A DNA stretch of 64,000 nt. Source: Croceitalea dokdonensis DOKDO 023 (GTDB taxonomy: Bacteria > Bacteroidota > Bacteroidia > Flavobacteriales > Flavobacteriaceae). Below, piece by piece: positions 26,080-34,734 of this stretch. The notes beneath the pieces were generated by a model. It was not told where the DNA came from and did no database searches. It saw nothing but the letters and a program-made list of their open reading frames with translations. The DNA is taken from contig NZ_LDJX01000004.1 in NCBI RefSeq assembly GCF_001306415.1, positions 223,501 through 287,500 on the forward strand, given 5' to 3'. Position 1 is the stretch's first letter. Every line of letters starts with the position of its first letter. The position numbers were made by a program, and so were the translations under genes.

Positions 26080-26748
26080 CTAAACCAGGTTTAAGACCAA
26101 ATTGGGGTTTGGACAGTTATTTTGATAAAATAAAAGGTCCTTTTCACTGCATACCCCGGGATAATCGCCCACGTAATCTCCCAGTTCCAATATAAGTTGA
26201 AAGTGCAGATGTGGTGCATAACCCACATTGATATCTGGCGTGCCAAGGGTGGCCAGCACTTCACCCTCTTTAAATAGCTGACCCACATAAAGGTTGTATA
26301 GGGAGTCTAGAGAGAGGTGGCCGTAAAGTGAGTAAAAGCTATGGGGCCCAATTTCATGCCTAAGGATAATGGTTGGGCCATAATTTCCAGTATCATGGTT
26401 GTTTTTAAAACTATGTACGGTTCCAGTCAGGGGGGTAATTACTTTGGTACCCGCACTGCACCAAAAGTCCAGCCCAAGGTGAATTTTACGCTGGTCACCC
26501 TCACTAAACCGTGCGGAGGCGCTGTACAGATTCCTTTTCTCCAAATATCCCCCATAAGCTACCTGAGCGCCTTGGCGTTCCAAAACAGATGTGATGTAGG
26601 CCTCACAAACCTTGGGATTGGTTATATCAATAGAACTAAGGGCGTTGTTGCCCTCTGATAAATCCAGCGCTACATAATTGGCCAACGGAATACCATGGTC
26701 CAAAATAGCAATAGAGGGCTTGCCTTCAAAAACATGGGATAACTGCAT
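26080..26748 (-). CDS. M23 family metallopeptidase
   Basis: A LytM-type domain with the zinc site His90-x3-Asp94 in KIHLGLDFW, His144 in LYGHLS and the HxH pair His180/His182 in APHLHFQL. This domain cleaves peptidoglycan cross-bridges in characterised members. Oddly, the 222-residue protein shows no signal peptide or membrane segment, so if it acts on the wall it must leave the cell another way, or it has a cytoplasmic substrate. N-terminal residues 1-60 form an extra region of unknown use. Its 3' end is overlapped by another open frame (see findings). Confidence 0.87.
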   Translation of the reverse strand: MQLSHVFEGKPSIAILDHGIPLANYVALDLSEGNNALSSIDITNPKVCEAYITSVLERQGAQVAYGGYLEKRNLYSASARFSEGDQRKIHLGLDFWCSAGTKVITPLTGTVHSFKNNHDTGNYGPTIILRHEIGPHSFYSLYGHLSLDSLYNLYVGQLFKEGEVLATLGTPDINVGYAPHLHFQLILELGDYVGDYPGVCSEKDLLFYQNNCPNPNLVLNLV

Positions 26749-26842
26749 ACCATTTCAATTTTAATGGTGACCTAAAGACCAGTATCGGGATCAGCATTCA
26801 ATTTTGTATTTTTAATAATGAAAAAATGAACATCACAAAAAT

Positions 26843-27526
26843 ATGGAGATTACATTTCTTGGACACGCATCTTTTTTAATAGAAATACAGGGGAAAAGAC
26901 TTATTGTCGACCCTTTTATCACGGCAAATGAATTGGCAAAATCAGTCGCTGTGGAAAGTCTTAAGGCAGACTATATCCTGCTCACCCATGGGCATCAAGA
27001 TCATATATTGGACGTTGAAACCATTGTTTCCAACAATCCCAATTGCCTTTTAATCGCTAACTATGAACTTGTGGAATGGTTTGGAAAAAAAGGAATTTTA
27101 GGCCATCCGCTGAACCATGGCGGTAAAAAACTATTTGATTTTGGCATGCTCAAATTCGTAAATGCCATTCATTCCAGTATGTTGCCAGATGGCAGCTACG
27201 GTGGAAATCCGGGCGGATTTGTCCTTAGCAACCAGCAACACTGTATCTATATTGCCGGAGATACCGCCCTAAGCCTAGACATGCAACTTATTCCTAAAAC
27301 ATGTCCTTCACTGGACATCGCTATTTTACCTATTGGTGATAATTTTACCATGGGTTATGAGGACGCGCTCCTTGCCGCGAATTTTGTGCAGTGCAATCAA
27401 GTGATTGGTTGCCATTATGATACCTTCCCTCCCATTCAATTAGATAAAGAAAAGGCGATACGGTATTTTAAGGAAAACGGAAAACAATTGTTATTGCCCA
27501 ACATTGGGGAGACTATCAAACTTTAA
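26843..27526 (+). CDS. UPF0173 metal-dependent hydrolase
   Basis: Metallo-beta-lactamase fold. The metal-binding HxHxDH motif is THGHQDH (His49, His51, Asp53, His54), with a later Asp in IAGDTAL and a final His in GCHYDTFPPI. The start (MEITFLGHASFLIE) and the overall length of 227 match UPF0173, a widespread cytosolic family of unknown substrate. Divergent from the M23 gene; the message probably includes no other gene, as msrA has a separate leader 70 bases later. Confidence 0.9.
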   Translation: MEITFLGHASFLIEIQGKRLIVDPFITANELAKSVAVESLKADYILLTHGHQDHILDVETIVSNNPNCLLIANYELVEWFGKKGILGHPLNHGGKKLFDFGMLKFVNAIHSSMLPDGSYGGNPGGFVLSNQQHCIYIAGDTALSLDMQLIPKTCPSLDIAILPIGDNFTMGYEDALLAANFVQCNQVIGCHYDTFPPIQLDKEKAIRYFKENGKQLLLPNIGETIKL

Positions 27527-27599
27527 AACTTAACATTTTTTTACTACGAAAACCGTAATGGGCTATGTATTTTTCGACAAAATAAAAAATTGCGTTCCG

Positions 27600-28274
27600 A
27601 TGAAATATGCCATACTGGCCTTTAGCCTACTTTTAGGGCTATCATGCCAATCCAAAAACAATAAAAAAGAAGTGGAAACGGCCAAAGCTGATGCCCCCAA
27701 ATTGATACTGTCCCCGGCAGCTCTCCAAGAGTACGAAACTGCTTATTTTGCAAGTGGTTGTTTTTGGTGTGTAGAGGCAATTTTTGAAAGTGTGAAAGGG
27801 GTAAAAGAGGTTATTTCCGGTTATTCCGGAGGGACAGAAAAGAATCCAACTTATGAGAATGTGGCCTATGGCAGGACCAGTCATGCAGAGGCGGTAGAAG
27901 TGTATTATGATCCAAAAACCATCTCATTCCAGGAATTGGTTCAGGTCTTTTTTGGATCCCATGATCCCACTACGTTAAACCGGCAAGGTCCGGACCGTGG
28001 TGCACAATACCGTTCCATTGCATTTTTTAAAAACGATAGAGAAGAAAAAGTGATTCGCAATTATATCAAAGCCTTGGAAAAGGAAATGGTGTATGACTCC
28101 CCTATCGTGACCCAAGTGGTAAAGTTCGATACCTTTTGGAAGGCAGAGGATTACCATCAGGATTTTGAACGCAGAAACCCAAACCAAGGGTATATCAAAG
28201 CGGTTTCCATCCCAAGATTAAATAGGTTTAAAGAAAATTTTCCAACGTTTTTAAAGGAGGAAGGGGCGCATTAA
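27600..28274 (+). CDS. msrA: Peptide-methionine (S)-S-oxide reductase MsrA, lipoprotein form
   Basis: Repairs oxidised methionine in proteins. The active-site motif is GCFWCVEA with catalytic Cys54, and FGSHDPTTLNRQG, RGAQYRS and EDYHQDF are all family marks. An N-terminal signal peptide with a lipobox-like GLSC (Cys16) anchors it in the envelope, so it protects periplasmic or surface proteins rather than the cytosol. I start at the ATG at 27600, which begins the signal peptide; the longer frame adds 14 residues. Recycling would need an envelope thiol donor. It converges with the next gene with only 8 bases between stops. Confidence 0.93.
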   Translation: MKYAILAFSLLLGLSCQSKNNKKEVETAKADAPKLILSPAALQEYETAYFASGCFWCVEAIFESVKGVKEVISGYSGGTEKNPTYENVAYGRTSHAEAVEVYYDPKTISFQELVQVFFGSHDPTTLNRQGPDRGAQYRSIAFFKNDREEKVIRNYIKALEKEMVYDSPIVTQVVKFDTFWKAEDYHQDFERRNPNQGYIKAVSIPRLNRFKENFPTFLKEEGAH

Positions 28275-28282
28275 ACACCCTG

Positions 28283-29896
28283 TTATTGCTTAAGGGTTAC
28301 TTCACTGTATTTAGCACTGATGATAACGCTGGGGTCACGGCGTTTATTGGAGCCAGAGGATGTAAAATCCGAACTGGTATTTGGTACTGTATATTTGTTA
28401 ATATCTAAACTTTTAGGATAGTTAACTTCTGAAAATTCTTCAACTAAATACAGATTAAAAGGTTTTGATGGCAAATTCAATTCAAGGTCACCATTGGTAA
28501 CTGCTATATAAAATTCTTTAAAACCTTGTGAAATACTATTCACATTAAGGCTACCCAAATCCGAAACCAAACGGGCATTCTTTAGTATCTTATCAATGGT
28601 AACCTCAGAAGCTGTGGTTTTAAGGTTGATGTTTTCAATCTCACCCACATAAATGCCTTTGGAATAATTTGCCTCTAAAGTACCGTTCAACCACTTGCTT
28701 ATGGAGATAGGGGAATAATTGGCTTCTATTTTAGATTTTTTTCCATCGACTTGAAATCCTGTAAAGTTCACATATTTTAACCGCGCATCAATATTTTCGG
28801 TAATATCTGCCAGTAGAATTTCTCCATGTTTTACATCCAGCTTTAAACGAACGGATTTAGGTAATTTAATATGAATACTTTTTTTAATTTTCCTACTCTC
28901 GTTGCCATTATCTTTATCAAACAGGTAGAACATATTGCTTTTTGTTTCAAATGGTACAACCTTAAAACCCAATAGTTCATATTGTTTTAAAATTTCTTTT
29001 TGTTTGGATTCTGACGCACCCTTTATTTTTAACGTGGCCGGAGATTTTTTTGATTCTTCTAAATCCAAAGATTCCCTTCTTTGTTGCACTAGTTTATTCC
29101 TTTTTGCCTGATAATCAGTTATTTTTTCTGCACTTTGTGATGCCCGATCAGCTAGCTTTTCAACTCGTTCCTCAACTAGTTTTTTTCTTCTTTCTTCATA
29201 AGCTGTCATACGCTCTTTTGGTGCTCCTAATCTTGATTTCAATCTATTGGCCCGCTCTTCCGCACGCAGTTGCAATTGTTCCGCCCTTAGCAACACCTGC
29301 CGCTCATAAGCTTCGCCCCAAGATTTGAACTGTTGTTCATAACGTTCCTCAAAATGCTTTTTAAAATTGGTAGTCCATTCTTCTAAATAGGTATCCCCTT
29401 GTATCTCATAAGCATCATAATCAAACTTTTCAATGGGTATTTCTGATAATTCGCGCCTTTCAGGTAGTTCGGTTAAGTCTGGCATTTCAGGTAGTTCTTG
29501 CAGTTTTAAATCTAGGAATAAAGGTTCTATACCTGCAATAGCGCTATTAAACTCTGAAATAGAACCAAAATTATTTGCCCAATGATTGGTACCGGTAGTT
29601 CTAACATCTATTTGCCTGCTATTACCTTTTATGTAAAACGGTGAATTCTTAAAATAGGATGCAGCCTCCTCTTCTGTAGCCCCTTCCAACACAACAGCTG
29701 CAATAATTTCAACTTCATCCTTATCCCAAGTTTCAAAGGTGATATCTGTATGGGTGGTATTTAGAGCGAGTACCGTATTCCTATCCACATTGAACCGTTC
29801 GGTAAAGGTCTTTGTCTGTTTTTGTGCCCAAACCGCCGCAGTGGTAAGCAATACGGCCAGTAAGACACTACATAACTGCTGTTGATTCCTGTTCAT
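28283..29896 (-). CDS. Exported DUF4097-like protein with central coiled coil
   Basis: The 537-residue product has a signal peptide (cleaved near VWAQ), a beta-rich start, a long charged helical stretch (about residues 150-275, many Glu, Arg and Lys, e.g. RAEQLQLRAEERANRLKSRL), and a C-terminal repetitive beta region (VRLKLDVKHGEILLADITENID; NINLKTTASEVTIDKI) like the beta-helix of DUF4097/DUF2807 adhesin-like proteins. It ends a three-gene operon with an ECF sigma factor and a membrane protein, overlapping the latter by 29 bases. It is therefore probably an envelope protein controlled or sensed by that pair. The helical insertion is unusual. Confidence 0.78.
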   Translation of the reverse strand: MNRNQQQLCSVLLAVLLTTAAVWAQKQTKTFTERFNVDRNTVLALNTTHTDITFETWDKDEVEIIAAVVLEGATEEEAASYFKNSPFYIKGNSRQIDVRTTGTNHWANNFGSISEFNSAIAGIEPLFLDLKLQELPEMPDLTELPERRELSEIPIEKFDYDAYEIQGDTYLEEWTTNFKKHFEERYEQQFKSWGEAYERQVLLRAEQLQLRAEERANRLKSRLGAPKERMTAYEERRKKLVEERVEKLADRASQSAEKITDYQAKRNKLVQQRRESLDLEESKKSPATLKIKGASESKQKEILKQYELLGFKVVPFETKSNMFYLFDKDNGNESRKIKKSIHIKLPKSVRLKLDVKHGEILLADITENIDARLKYVNFTGFQVDGKKSKIEANYSPISISKWLNGTLEANYSKGIYVGEIENINLKTTASEVTIDKILKNARLVSDLGSLNVNSISQGFKEFYIAVTNGDLELNLPSKPFNLYLVEEFSEVNYPKSLDINKYTVPNTSSDFTSSGSNKRRDPSVIISAKYSEVTLKQ

Positions 29897-30455
29897 TTTT
29901 TGATGATTTTAATTGATTTAATTTTGATTTTAACTTGATCAAAAGCTGCAAACGCAACTCTAAATTGGTAATTGCAGCTTCAATGGTTTGATCGTTTGGC
30001 CCCAAATCGTTCAATTCGCTGTTCAAGGCTTCGTATTCTTTATCGAGGTCATCCAATCGTTTTAAATAGGCGTCCACCATTTCTTTGTTTTCTTCGGATA
30101 TTTCCAGTTTTGAAAGTTCATAATTAATATTGGCCACATAATACTGCTCTACTTTTTTGAGTTGTGGCGATAAATCGCCTAAGGAGATGGTCTTTTTTTC
30201 CGCCGTATTCACCTCAACCACTTCATTTTGAATATCCCTTTGGGGTTCTTGATTTTGAAGAAATACAAAAAGTATGACGCCCAAAAGCACCACTATGGAC
30301 GCAGCTATTCCCAACCATTTCATATGAGCCCGCCCTTTACTCTGCGGAAGCTCAGTCTCTAACCGTTCTAGAAACCGAGCCTCATGACCAGATTTCATTC
30401 GGTGCGTATTTTCCTGACGCTGTTTTCTGAATAGTTCCCTAAGATCCTGTGCCAT
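29868..30455 (-). CDS. Membrane protein, probable anti-sigma factor
   Basis: 195 residues: a cytosolic N-terminus of about 44 residues, one transmembrane helix (about residues 45-66, WLGIAASIVVLLGVILFVFL) and an extracytoplasmic helical tail rich in Glu and Leu that could form a coiled coil. The gene lies between a sigma factor and an exported protein with overlaps on both sides, the usual place of an anti-sigma factor. No zinc-binding HxxxCxxC is present, so the sigma-binding mode is not obvious. The role is inferred from position and topology. Confidence 0.7.
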   Translation of the reverse strand: MAQDLRELFRKQRQENTHRMKSGHEARFLERLETELPQSKGRAHMKWLGIAASIVVLLGVILFVFLQNQEPQRDIQNEVVEVNTAEKKTISLGDLSPQLKKVEQYYVANINYELSKLEISEENKEMVDAYLKRLDDLDKEYEALNSELNDLGPNDQTIEAAITNLELRLQLLIKLKSKLNQLKSSKNEQESTAVM

Positions 30456-30981
30456 AATTCATTTTTTTTAAAGATGCCTTTACCAGTGCTTTACCACGCA
30501 TTAACCGGGTCCTAGAAGCGGTTTCTGAAATGCCCAGTATCTCCGAAATTTCTGCATGATCATAGCCTTCGACCAAAAAAAGCTGAACCACAAAACGATA
30601 CTTTTCAGGCAATGACAGAATGCTGTGTTTGACTTCATCTACGGTCGCTTCGTCTTCCACTTCCCAACTGGAATCCTCTGAAAACTCCAAATAACTATCA
30701 TCGATTGCTATATTGGTCACTTTTTTTGCCTTGATAAAATCCAAACTTTGATTCACTACGATCCGTTTTAACCAGGCCCCAAAACTGACCTCTGCCTTAA
30801 ATTGTGAAATACGCTGAAAGGCCTTGATGAATGCCTCTTGCACCACATCTTCAGCATCATCGCCATCATCTATAAAGCGCATAGCCACGCACTTCATACC
30901 ATCACAATATTGCTTGTAAAGGGTAAGCTGTGCCTTGCGGTCATTGGCCTTACACTGGTGTACCAGTTCTGAATGCTGCAT
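30439..30981 (-). CDS. ECF-type RNA polymerase sigma factor
   Basis: Directs RNA polymerase to a small set of promoters. Region 2 is seen in CVAMRFIDDGDDAEDVVQEAFIKAF (about residues 32-56) and region 4 in LPEKYRFVVQLFLVEGYDHAEISEILGISETASRTRLMRG (about 124-163), with an HTH. Length 180 fits. The gene starts an operon whose next members are a single-span membrane protein (17-base overlap) and an exported protein, so envelope stress is the likely input. No matching promoter could be read upstream of it. Confidence 0.92.
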   Translation of the reverse strand: MQHSELVHQCKANDRKAQLTLYKQYCDGMKCVAMRFIDDGDDAEDVVQEAFIKAFQRISQFKAEVSFGAWLKRIVVNQSLDFIKAKKVTNIAIDDSYLEFSEDSSWEVEDEATVDEVKHSILSLPEKYRFVVQLFLVEGYDHAEISEILGISETASRTRLMRGKALVKASLKKMNYGTGS

Positions 30982-31060
30982 GCTTGGACTGCTGTTGTTT
31001 GCTTTTGGTTATCTTAAAGACGCGCTTTTTTTTCTGATGTGGCAAAAAAATTAAAAACAA

Positions 31061-31088
31061 AAAAAAGGTCGTTTTCACGACCTTTTTT
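31061..31088 (-). terminator. Intrinsic terminator after ohr
   Basis: AAAAAAGGTCG pairs with CGACCTTTTTT around a six-base loop. It lies 24 bases past the ohr stop, and on the minus strand it ends in a long T-run. Confidence 0.85.
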
Positions 31089-31112
31089 AGATGCACCATT
31101 AAAAAAAAGTGG

Positions 31113-31535
31113 TTAATCTTCCAATAGGTTCAAGTGTACCGTGATGTTATCCCTTGTTGCATTGCTGTAGGGGCAGATGTCATGGGCAGCATTGATGAGT
31201 TTTTCCCCGGCCTGCCTGTCCAAGGTGGGCAGATAAGAATCCAAGGTCGCTTCCAAAAAGAACCCATCTTCATCTTTATTAAAGGAAACCGTAGCAGCCA
31301 CATGAAAAGCACCAAGGTCTTGAATACCCTCTGCCTGTGCCACATGTTGTAAAGCCCCAGCAAAACAGGTGGCATATGCCGCCGCGAACAGCTCTTCCGG
31401 ATTACTGCTTTCTGGATTTGCCTTTCCTTTGGAGGTGGGCATTTCCACGCTAAAATCCAATACGCCATCCTCGCTTTTTACATGGCCGGAACGGCCTCCT
31501 TCGTTTGTTGCCTTTGCTTCAAATATCGTTTTCAT
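31113..31535 (-). CDS. Organic hydroperoxide resistance protein (Ohr/OsmC family)
   Basis: A thiol peroxidase that detoxifies organic and lipid hydroperoxides. Both redox cysteines are present: Cys57 in AAYATCFAGAL and Cys121 in ICPYSNATR. The start (FEAKATNEGGRSGHVKSEDG) and the CPYS context are of the Ohr rather than the OsmC branch. Length 140 is normal. No OhrR regulator is adjacent, and reducing power must come from lipoyl proteins encoded elsewhere. Monocistronic, with its own terminator. Confidence 0.92.
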   Translation of the reverse strand: MKTIFEAKATNEGGRSGHVKSEDGVLDFSVEMPTSKGKANPESSNPEELFAAAYATCFAGALQHVAQAEGIQDLGAFHVAATVSFNKDEDGFFLEATLDSYLPTLDRQAGEKLINAAHDICPYSNATRDNITVHLNLLED

Positions 31536-31723
31536 CTTTCTATTTATTTGATGGAAAAATTAACGAATATCGATGAGCCTTCCCAAAAAGACCTATTAAA
31601 CTTATGTGAAATTGAAATCCAAAACCCAATGCCATACAAGAAATCAGGTTCAGCATCAGCTAGAAGGTAAAGACAGACAAATTTGCCCTGAAAACCATAT
31701 CTTAGTCATATACTTTACACACA

Positions 31724-32749
31724 ATGCCCAGCAAGTATACTGCACCCCATATTGCCAACAAAGTCAGAAAACTCAGGAAAGCATCCATAGATGTTACCCT
31801 TGTTTTTAACAAACTTATTGCTGGTGATAAAACAGCGTTGGCCCAAGCCATTACGCTTATAGAAAGTACCCGTGAAAGCGATTTCCAGCTTGCGGAAAAC
31901 TTGGTCAACCAATGTCTTACCATTCCTTCCAAGGGGATACGGATTGGCATTACCGGTGTTCCTGGTGTGGGCAAAAGTACTTTTATTGAAGCGCTGGGCG
32001 GTTTTTTGACGGCCATGGGCAAAAAAGTAGCCGTTCTAGCCGTGGACCCCTCCAGTTCTTTTACCAAAGGAAGCATTTTGGGCGATAAGACCAGAATGGA
32101 AACCTTGGCCAAAGACCCAAATGCCTTTATTAGACCATCACCCGCAAGCGATGCACTGGGCGGTGTTACCCGTAAAACCCGGGAGACCCTTATCCTTTGT
32201 GAGGCGGCAGCTTTTGATGTGGTTTTGGTAGAAACCGTAGGAGTGGGACAAAGTGAGACGGCCGTGCACAGTATGGTGGATTTTTTTCTGTTATTGAAAT
32301 TGGCAGGGGCGGGAGATGAACTCCAGGGAATAAAACGTGGCATTATGGAAATGGCCGATGCCATTGTCATCAACAAAGCAGACGGAAGCAATTTGAACCA
32401 AGTAAAAATAGCCCGAGGGGAGTTTAAAAGAGCACTACACCTTTACCCCCCAAAGGAGAATCAATGGACACCCACAGTATTGAGCTGTTCTGCGCTGCAC
32501 AACCTTGGTATTGAAGCGGTCTGGGAAACAATTTCCCATTTTATGACCATGACCAAAGCCAACGGTCATTTTGCCAAGAACCGCACCAACCAGAACAAAA
32601 ATTGGTTCTTACAATCTGTTGACGCCTTATTAAAACATCAGTTTTACGCCAATAGCCAAACCAAGGATAGGCTAAAACAACTCCTAAACCAAGTGGAAAC
32701 CAACCAAATATCTCCCTATGCCGCCGCTAAGGCACTGGTGCAGAAATAA
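31724..32749 (+). CDS. meaB: Methylmalonyl-CoA mutase-associated GTPase MeaB
   Basis: A G3E GTPase that guards methylmalonyl-CoA mutase and gates B12 loading. Walker A is GVPGVGKST (about residues 78-86), followed by VLAVDPSSSFTKGSILGDKTRM and the GTP motif INKADG; VETVGVGQSE is the Walker B-like segment. The length of 341 is normal. It fits with the adenosyltransferase at 15.8 kb. The mutase subunits are not in this window. The region before it (31536-31723) holds no gene I can support. Confidence 0.94.
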   Translation: MPSKYTAPHIANKVRKLRKASIDVTLVFNKLIAGDKTALAQAITLIESTRESDFQLAENLVNQCLTIPSKGIRIGITGVPGVGKSTFIEALGGFLTAMGKKVAVLAVDPSSSFTKGSILGDKTRMETLAKDPNAFIRPSPASDALGGVTRKTRETLILCEAAAFDVVLVETVGVGQSETAVHSMVDFFLLLKLAGAGDELQGIKRGIMEMADAIVINKADGSNLNQVKIARGEFKRALHLYPPKENQWTPTVLSCSALHNLGIEAVWETISHFMTMTKANGHFAKNRTNQNKNWFLQSVDALLKHQFYANSQTKDRLKQLLNQVETNQISPYAAAKALVQK

Positions 32750-32878
32750 CTATGAAACAAAAACCAAGTACGTACAAAACCAAAAAGCACAACTTGGAGC
32801 TATACAGTATGGATTAAGACCCATAGGTCTTTACCCACCCAATACCAAGGTCTAACCCCCCATAAAGGATTAAAAAGC

Positions 32879-32886
32879 TAAATTTG
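32879..32886 (+). promoter_or_regulatory. Possible -7 element for the GT2 gene
   Basis: TAAATTTG is an exact TAnnTTTG match 20 bases before the GT2 start, but no TTG stands at the right distance upstream. Confidence 0.3.
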
Positions 32887-32906
32887 CCCAAAATGATACC
32901 AAACCT

Positions 32907-33863
32907 ATGGTGACCAATGCCTTTTTATCCATTGTTGTTCCGTTATACAACGAGGAGGACAATGTAGTGCTCTTAACCAAAAAAATTCACGAAAGCCTAT
33001 TGGGCTATCGCTATCAGATTATTTATATAGACGATTTTTCTACCGATGGTACCAGACAGGTGGTAAAAGCCATGGAAGATGACCTAGTGCACCTCATTGA
33101 ACTCAAAAAAAACTATGGACAAAGCTTGGCGCTTGCCGCTGGCATTGACTACGCAGAGGGGGATTACATCATTACCATGGACGGAGATTTACAGAACGAC
33201 CCATCTGATATTCCCGAAATGTTAGCATTGGCAGAAGAGGGCGAATTTGATTTGATAACGGGTATTCGCCAAAAGCGAAAAGATTCTTTAGTGAAAAAAA
33301 TTCCATCCAAGATTGCCAATTTCTTGGTGCGCCGGGTCACTAAACTGGATATCAAGGACAACGGTTGCGCTCTAAAGGTGTTTACAAAAGATATTGCAAA
33401 GGGGCTTAATCTCTACGGGGAAATGCACCGGTTTATCACACTCTTGGCATTTTTGGAAGGAGCGCAAATAAAGCAAATACCCGTAAAGCACCACGCGCGG
33501 CACGCCGGGGTATCCAAATACGGATTGGAGCGTGTCTTTAAAGTGGTGGCAGATATGATGCTATTGCTTTTCATTAGAAAATACTTTCAGCGTCCCATTC
33601 ACCTTTTTGGGATTTTTGGGGTTTTGCTCATCATCTTGGGCATCCTAATCAATATGTACCTATTGGTGGTTAAATTTGGATTTGGCCAAGATATTGGAAC
33701 AAGACCCCTACTAATTTTTGGAATGATGTTTATTCTAGGTGGTATTCAACTATTTACCATTGGTATTGTAATGGAACTGTTGATTCGCACCTACTACGAA
33801 TCGCAGTCCAAAAGGCCATATCGAATTAAAAAAATTACCATAGGTGACGGAAAAGCAGCGTAA
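32907..33863 (+). CDS. Family 2 glycosyltransferase (polyprenyl-phosphate sugar synthase type)
   Basis: Transfers a sugar from a nucleotide donor to a lipid-phosphate carrier at the cytosolic face. The GT-A domain has IDDFSTDGT and MDGDLQNDP with the donor-binding DxD-like residues, and MHRFITLLA near residue 173. Two C-terminal membrane helices (from about residue 230) place it with DPMS/GtrB/ArnC-type enzymes. It overlaps the flippase-like gene by 20 bases. Together with the GT39 gene facing it, this suggests a polyprenyl-linked sugar used on the far side of the membrane. Confidence 0.9.
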   Translation: MVTNAFLSIVVPLYNEEDNVVLLTKKIHESLLGYRYQIIYIDDFSTDGTRQVVKAMEDDLVHLIELKKNYGQSLALAAGIDYAEGDYIITMDGDLQNDPSDIPEMLALAEEGEFDLITGIRQKRKDSLVKKIPSKIANFLVRRVTKLDIKDNGCALKVFTKDIAKGLNLYGEMHRFITLLAFLEGAQIKQIPVKHHARHAGVSKYGLERVFKVVADMMLLLFIRKYFQRPIHLFGIFGVLLIILGILINMYLLVVKFGFGQDIGTRPLLIFGMMFILGGIQLFTIGIVMELLIRTYYESQSKRPYRIKKITIGDGKAA

Positions 33864-34734
33864 ACTCTTTAAGACCATCCTTAAGGTGGTCATCAGTGCC
33901 GTTTTACTGTATTTTATCTTCACCAAAATCAGCTTTACGGATATATTGGAAACCATCGGTAAGGCAAATGTTTTGTTTTTATTGGTTGCGGTGTTCTTTT
34001 ATATTGTCTCTAAAGTATTGAACGCGTTAAGGTTAAACCTTTATTTTCACCAGATTTTGGTTCCCCTATCCCAAAAAAGCAATCTTAAATTATACCTATT
34101 GGGAATGTTTTACAACCTTTTTTTACCGGGAGGAATTGGTGGGGACGCCTATAAGGGCTATGTGATTCAAAAAAAATTCAATGCTGGCACCAAAAAAGTA
34201 GTAACCGTATTGATCTTGGACCGTTTAAGTGGTATGCTTCTCATTTTCATCTACTCCTGCGCCTTGGCATTATTGATTAAAAACCCAGTAATTGCAGATT
34301 ATAATTGGCTTTTTTATGTAGCGGCACCCTTGTCTATTTTTGTGTTTTGGATGCTACAAAAGCTTTTTTTTAGCTACGTACTTGCCGTTTTTTGGAAGTC
34401 GTTCCTTTACTCTGCGTTGTTACAGGCAGTGCAGTTATTGGCGGTCTTTTTTATTATTAAGGCCCTTGCCATAGAGGTTGGACAACTGGCTTATCTGTTG
34501 GTTTTCCTCCTCTCTTCTATGGTTTCCGTTATTCCGTTGACCATTGGTGGGGTGGGAAGCCGTGAGGTTACTTTTCTTTATGGTGCAGCGTGGTTTTCAC
34601 TAGACGCGGGTTCTGCCATCGCAGTCAGTTTTATCTTTTTTTTGATAACGGCCTTGGTGTCCCTATTTGGTATTATCTATCATTTTAAGAAGCCGGAATT
34701 AACTTCAACTATCCAATTATTGGAGGTGAACTAA
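33844..34734 (+). CDS. Lysylphosphatidylglycerol synthase-type (UPF0104) flippase-like membrane protein
   Basis: 296 residues with seven to eight hydrophobic segments. The phrases NALRLNLYF, LPGGIGGDAYKGYVI and VIPLTIGGVGSREV are typical of the LPG-synthase membrane domain (also called UPF0104 or AglD C-terminal), which is thought to move lipid-linked cargo. It starts with GTG at 33844, inside the GT2 gene. Its 3' end overlaps the end of the opposing GT39 gene by 18 bases. Likely partner of GT2 in supplying lipid-linked sugar, by inference. Confidence 0.87.
   Translation: MTEKQRKLFKTILKVVISAVLLYFIFTKISFTDILETIGKANVLFLLVAVFFYIVSKVLNALRLNLYFHQILVPLSQKSNLKLYLLGMFYNLFLPGGIGGDAYKGYVIQKKFNAGTKKVVTVLILDRLSGMLLIFIYSCALALLIKNPVIADYNWLFYVAAPLSIFVFWMLQKLFFSYVLAVFWKSFLYSALLQAVQLLAVFFIIKALAIEVGQLAYLLVFLLSSMVSVIPLTIGGVGSREVTFLYGAAWFSLDAGSAIAVSFIFFLITALVSLFGIIYHFKKPELTSTIQLLEVN

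Noticed and set aside
26004-26195. + strand frame of 63 codons opposite the M23 3' end
   Set aside because: It is the complement of the M23 end and of the minus frame described in findings; it looks less protein-like than the minus frame.
31551-31670. A 39-residue + frame between ohr and meaB (starts MEKLTNIDEP)
   Set aside because: It has no promoter, coupling or recognisable feature, and it lies in a divergent promoter region.
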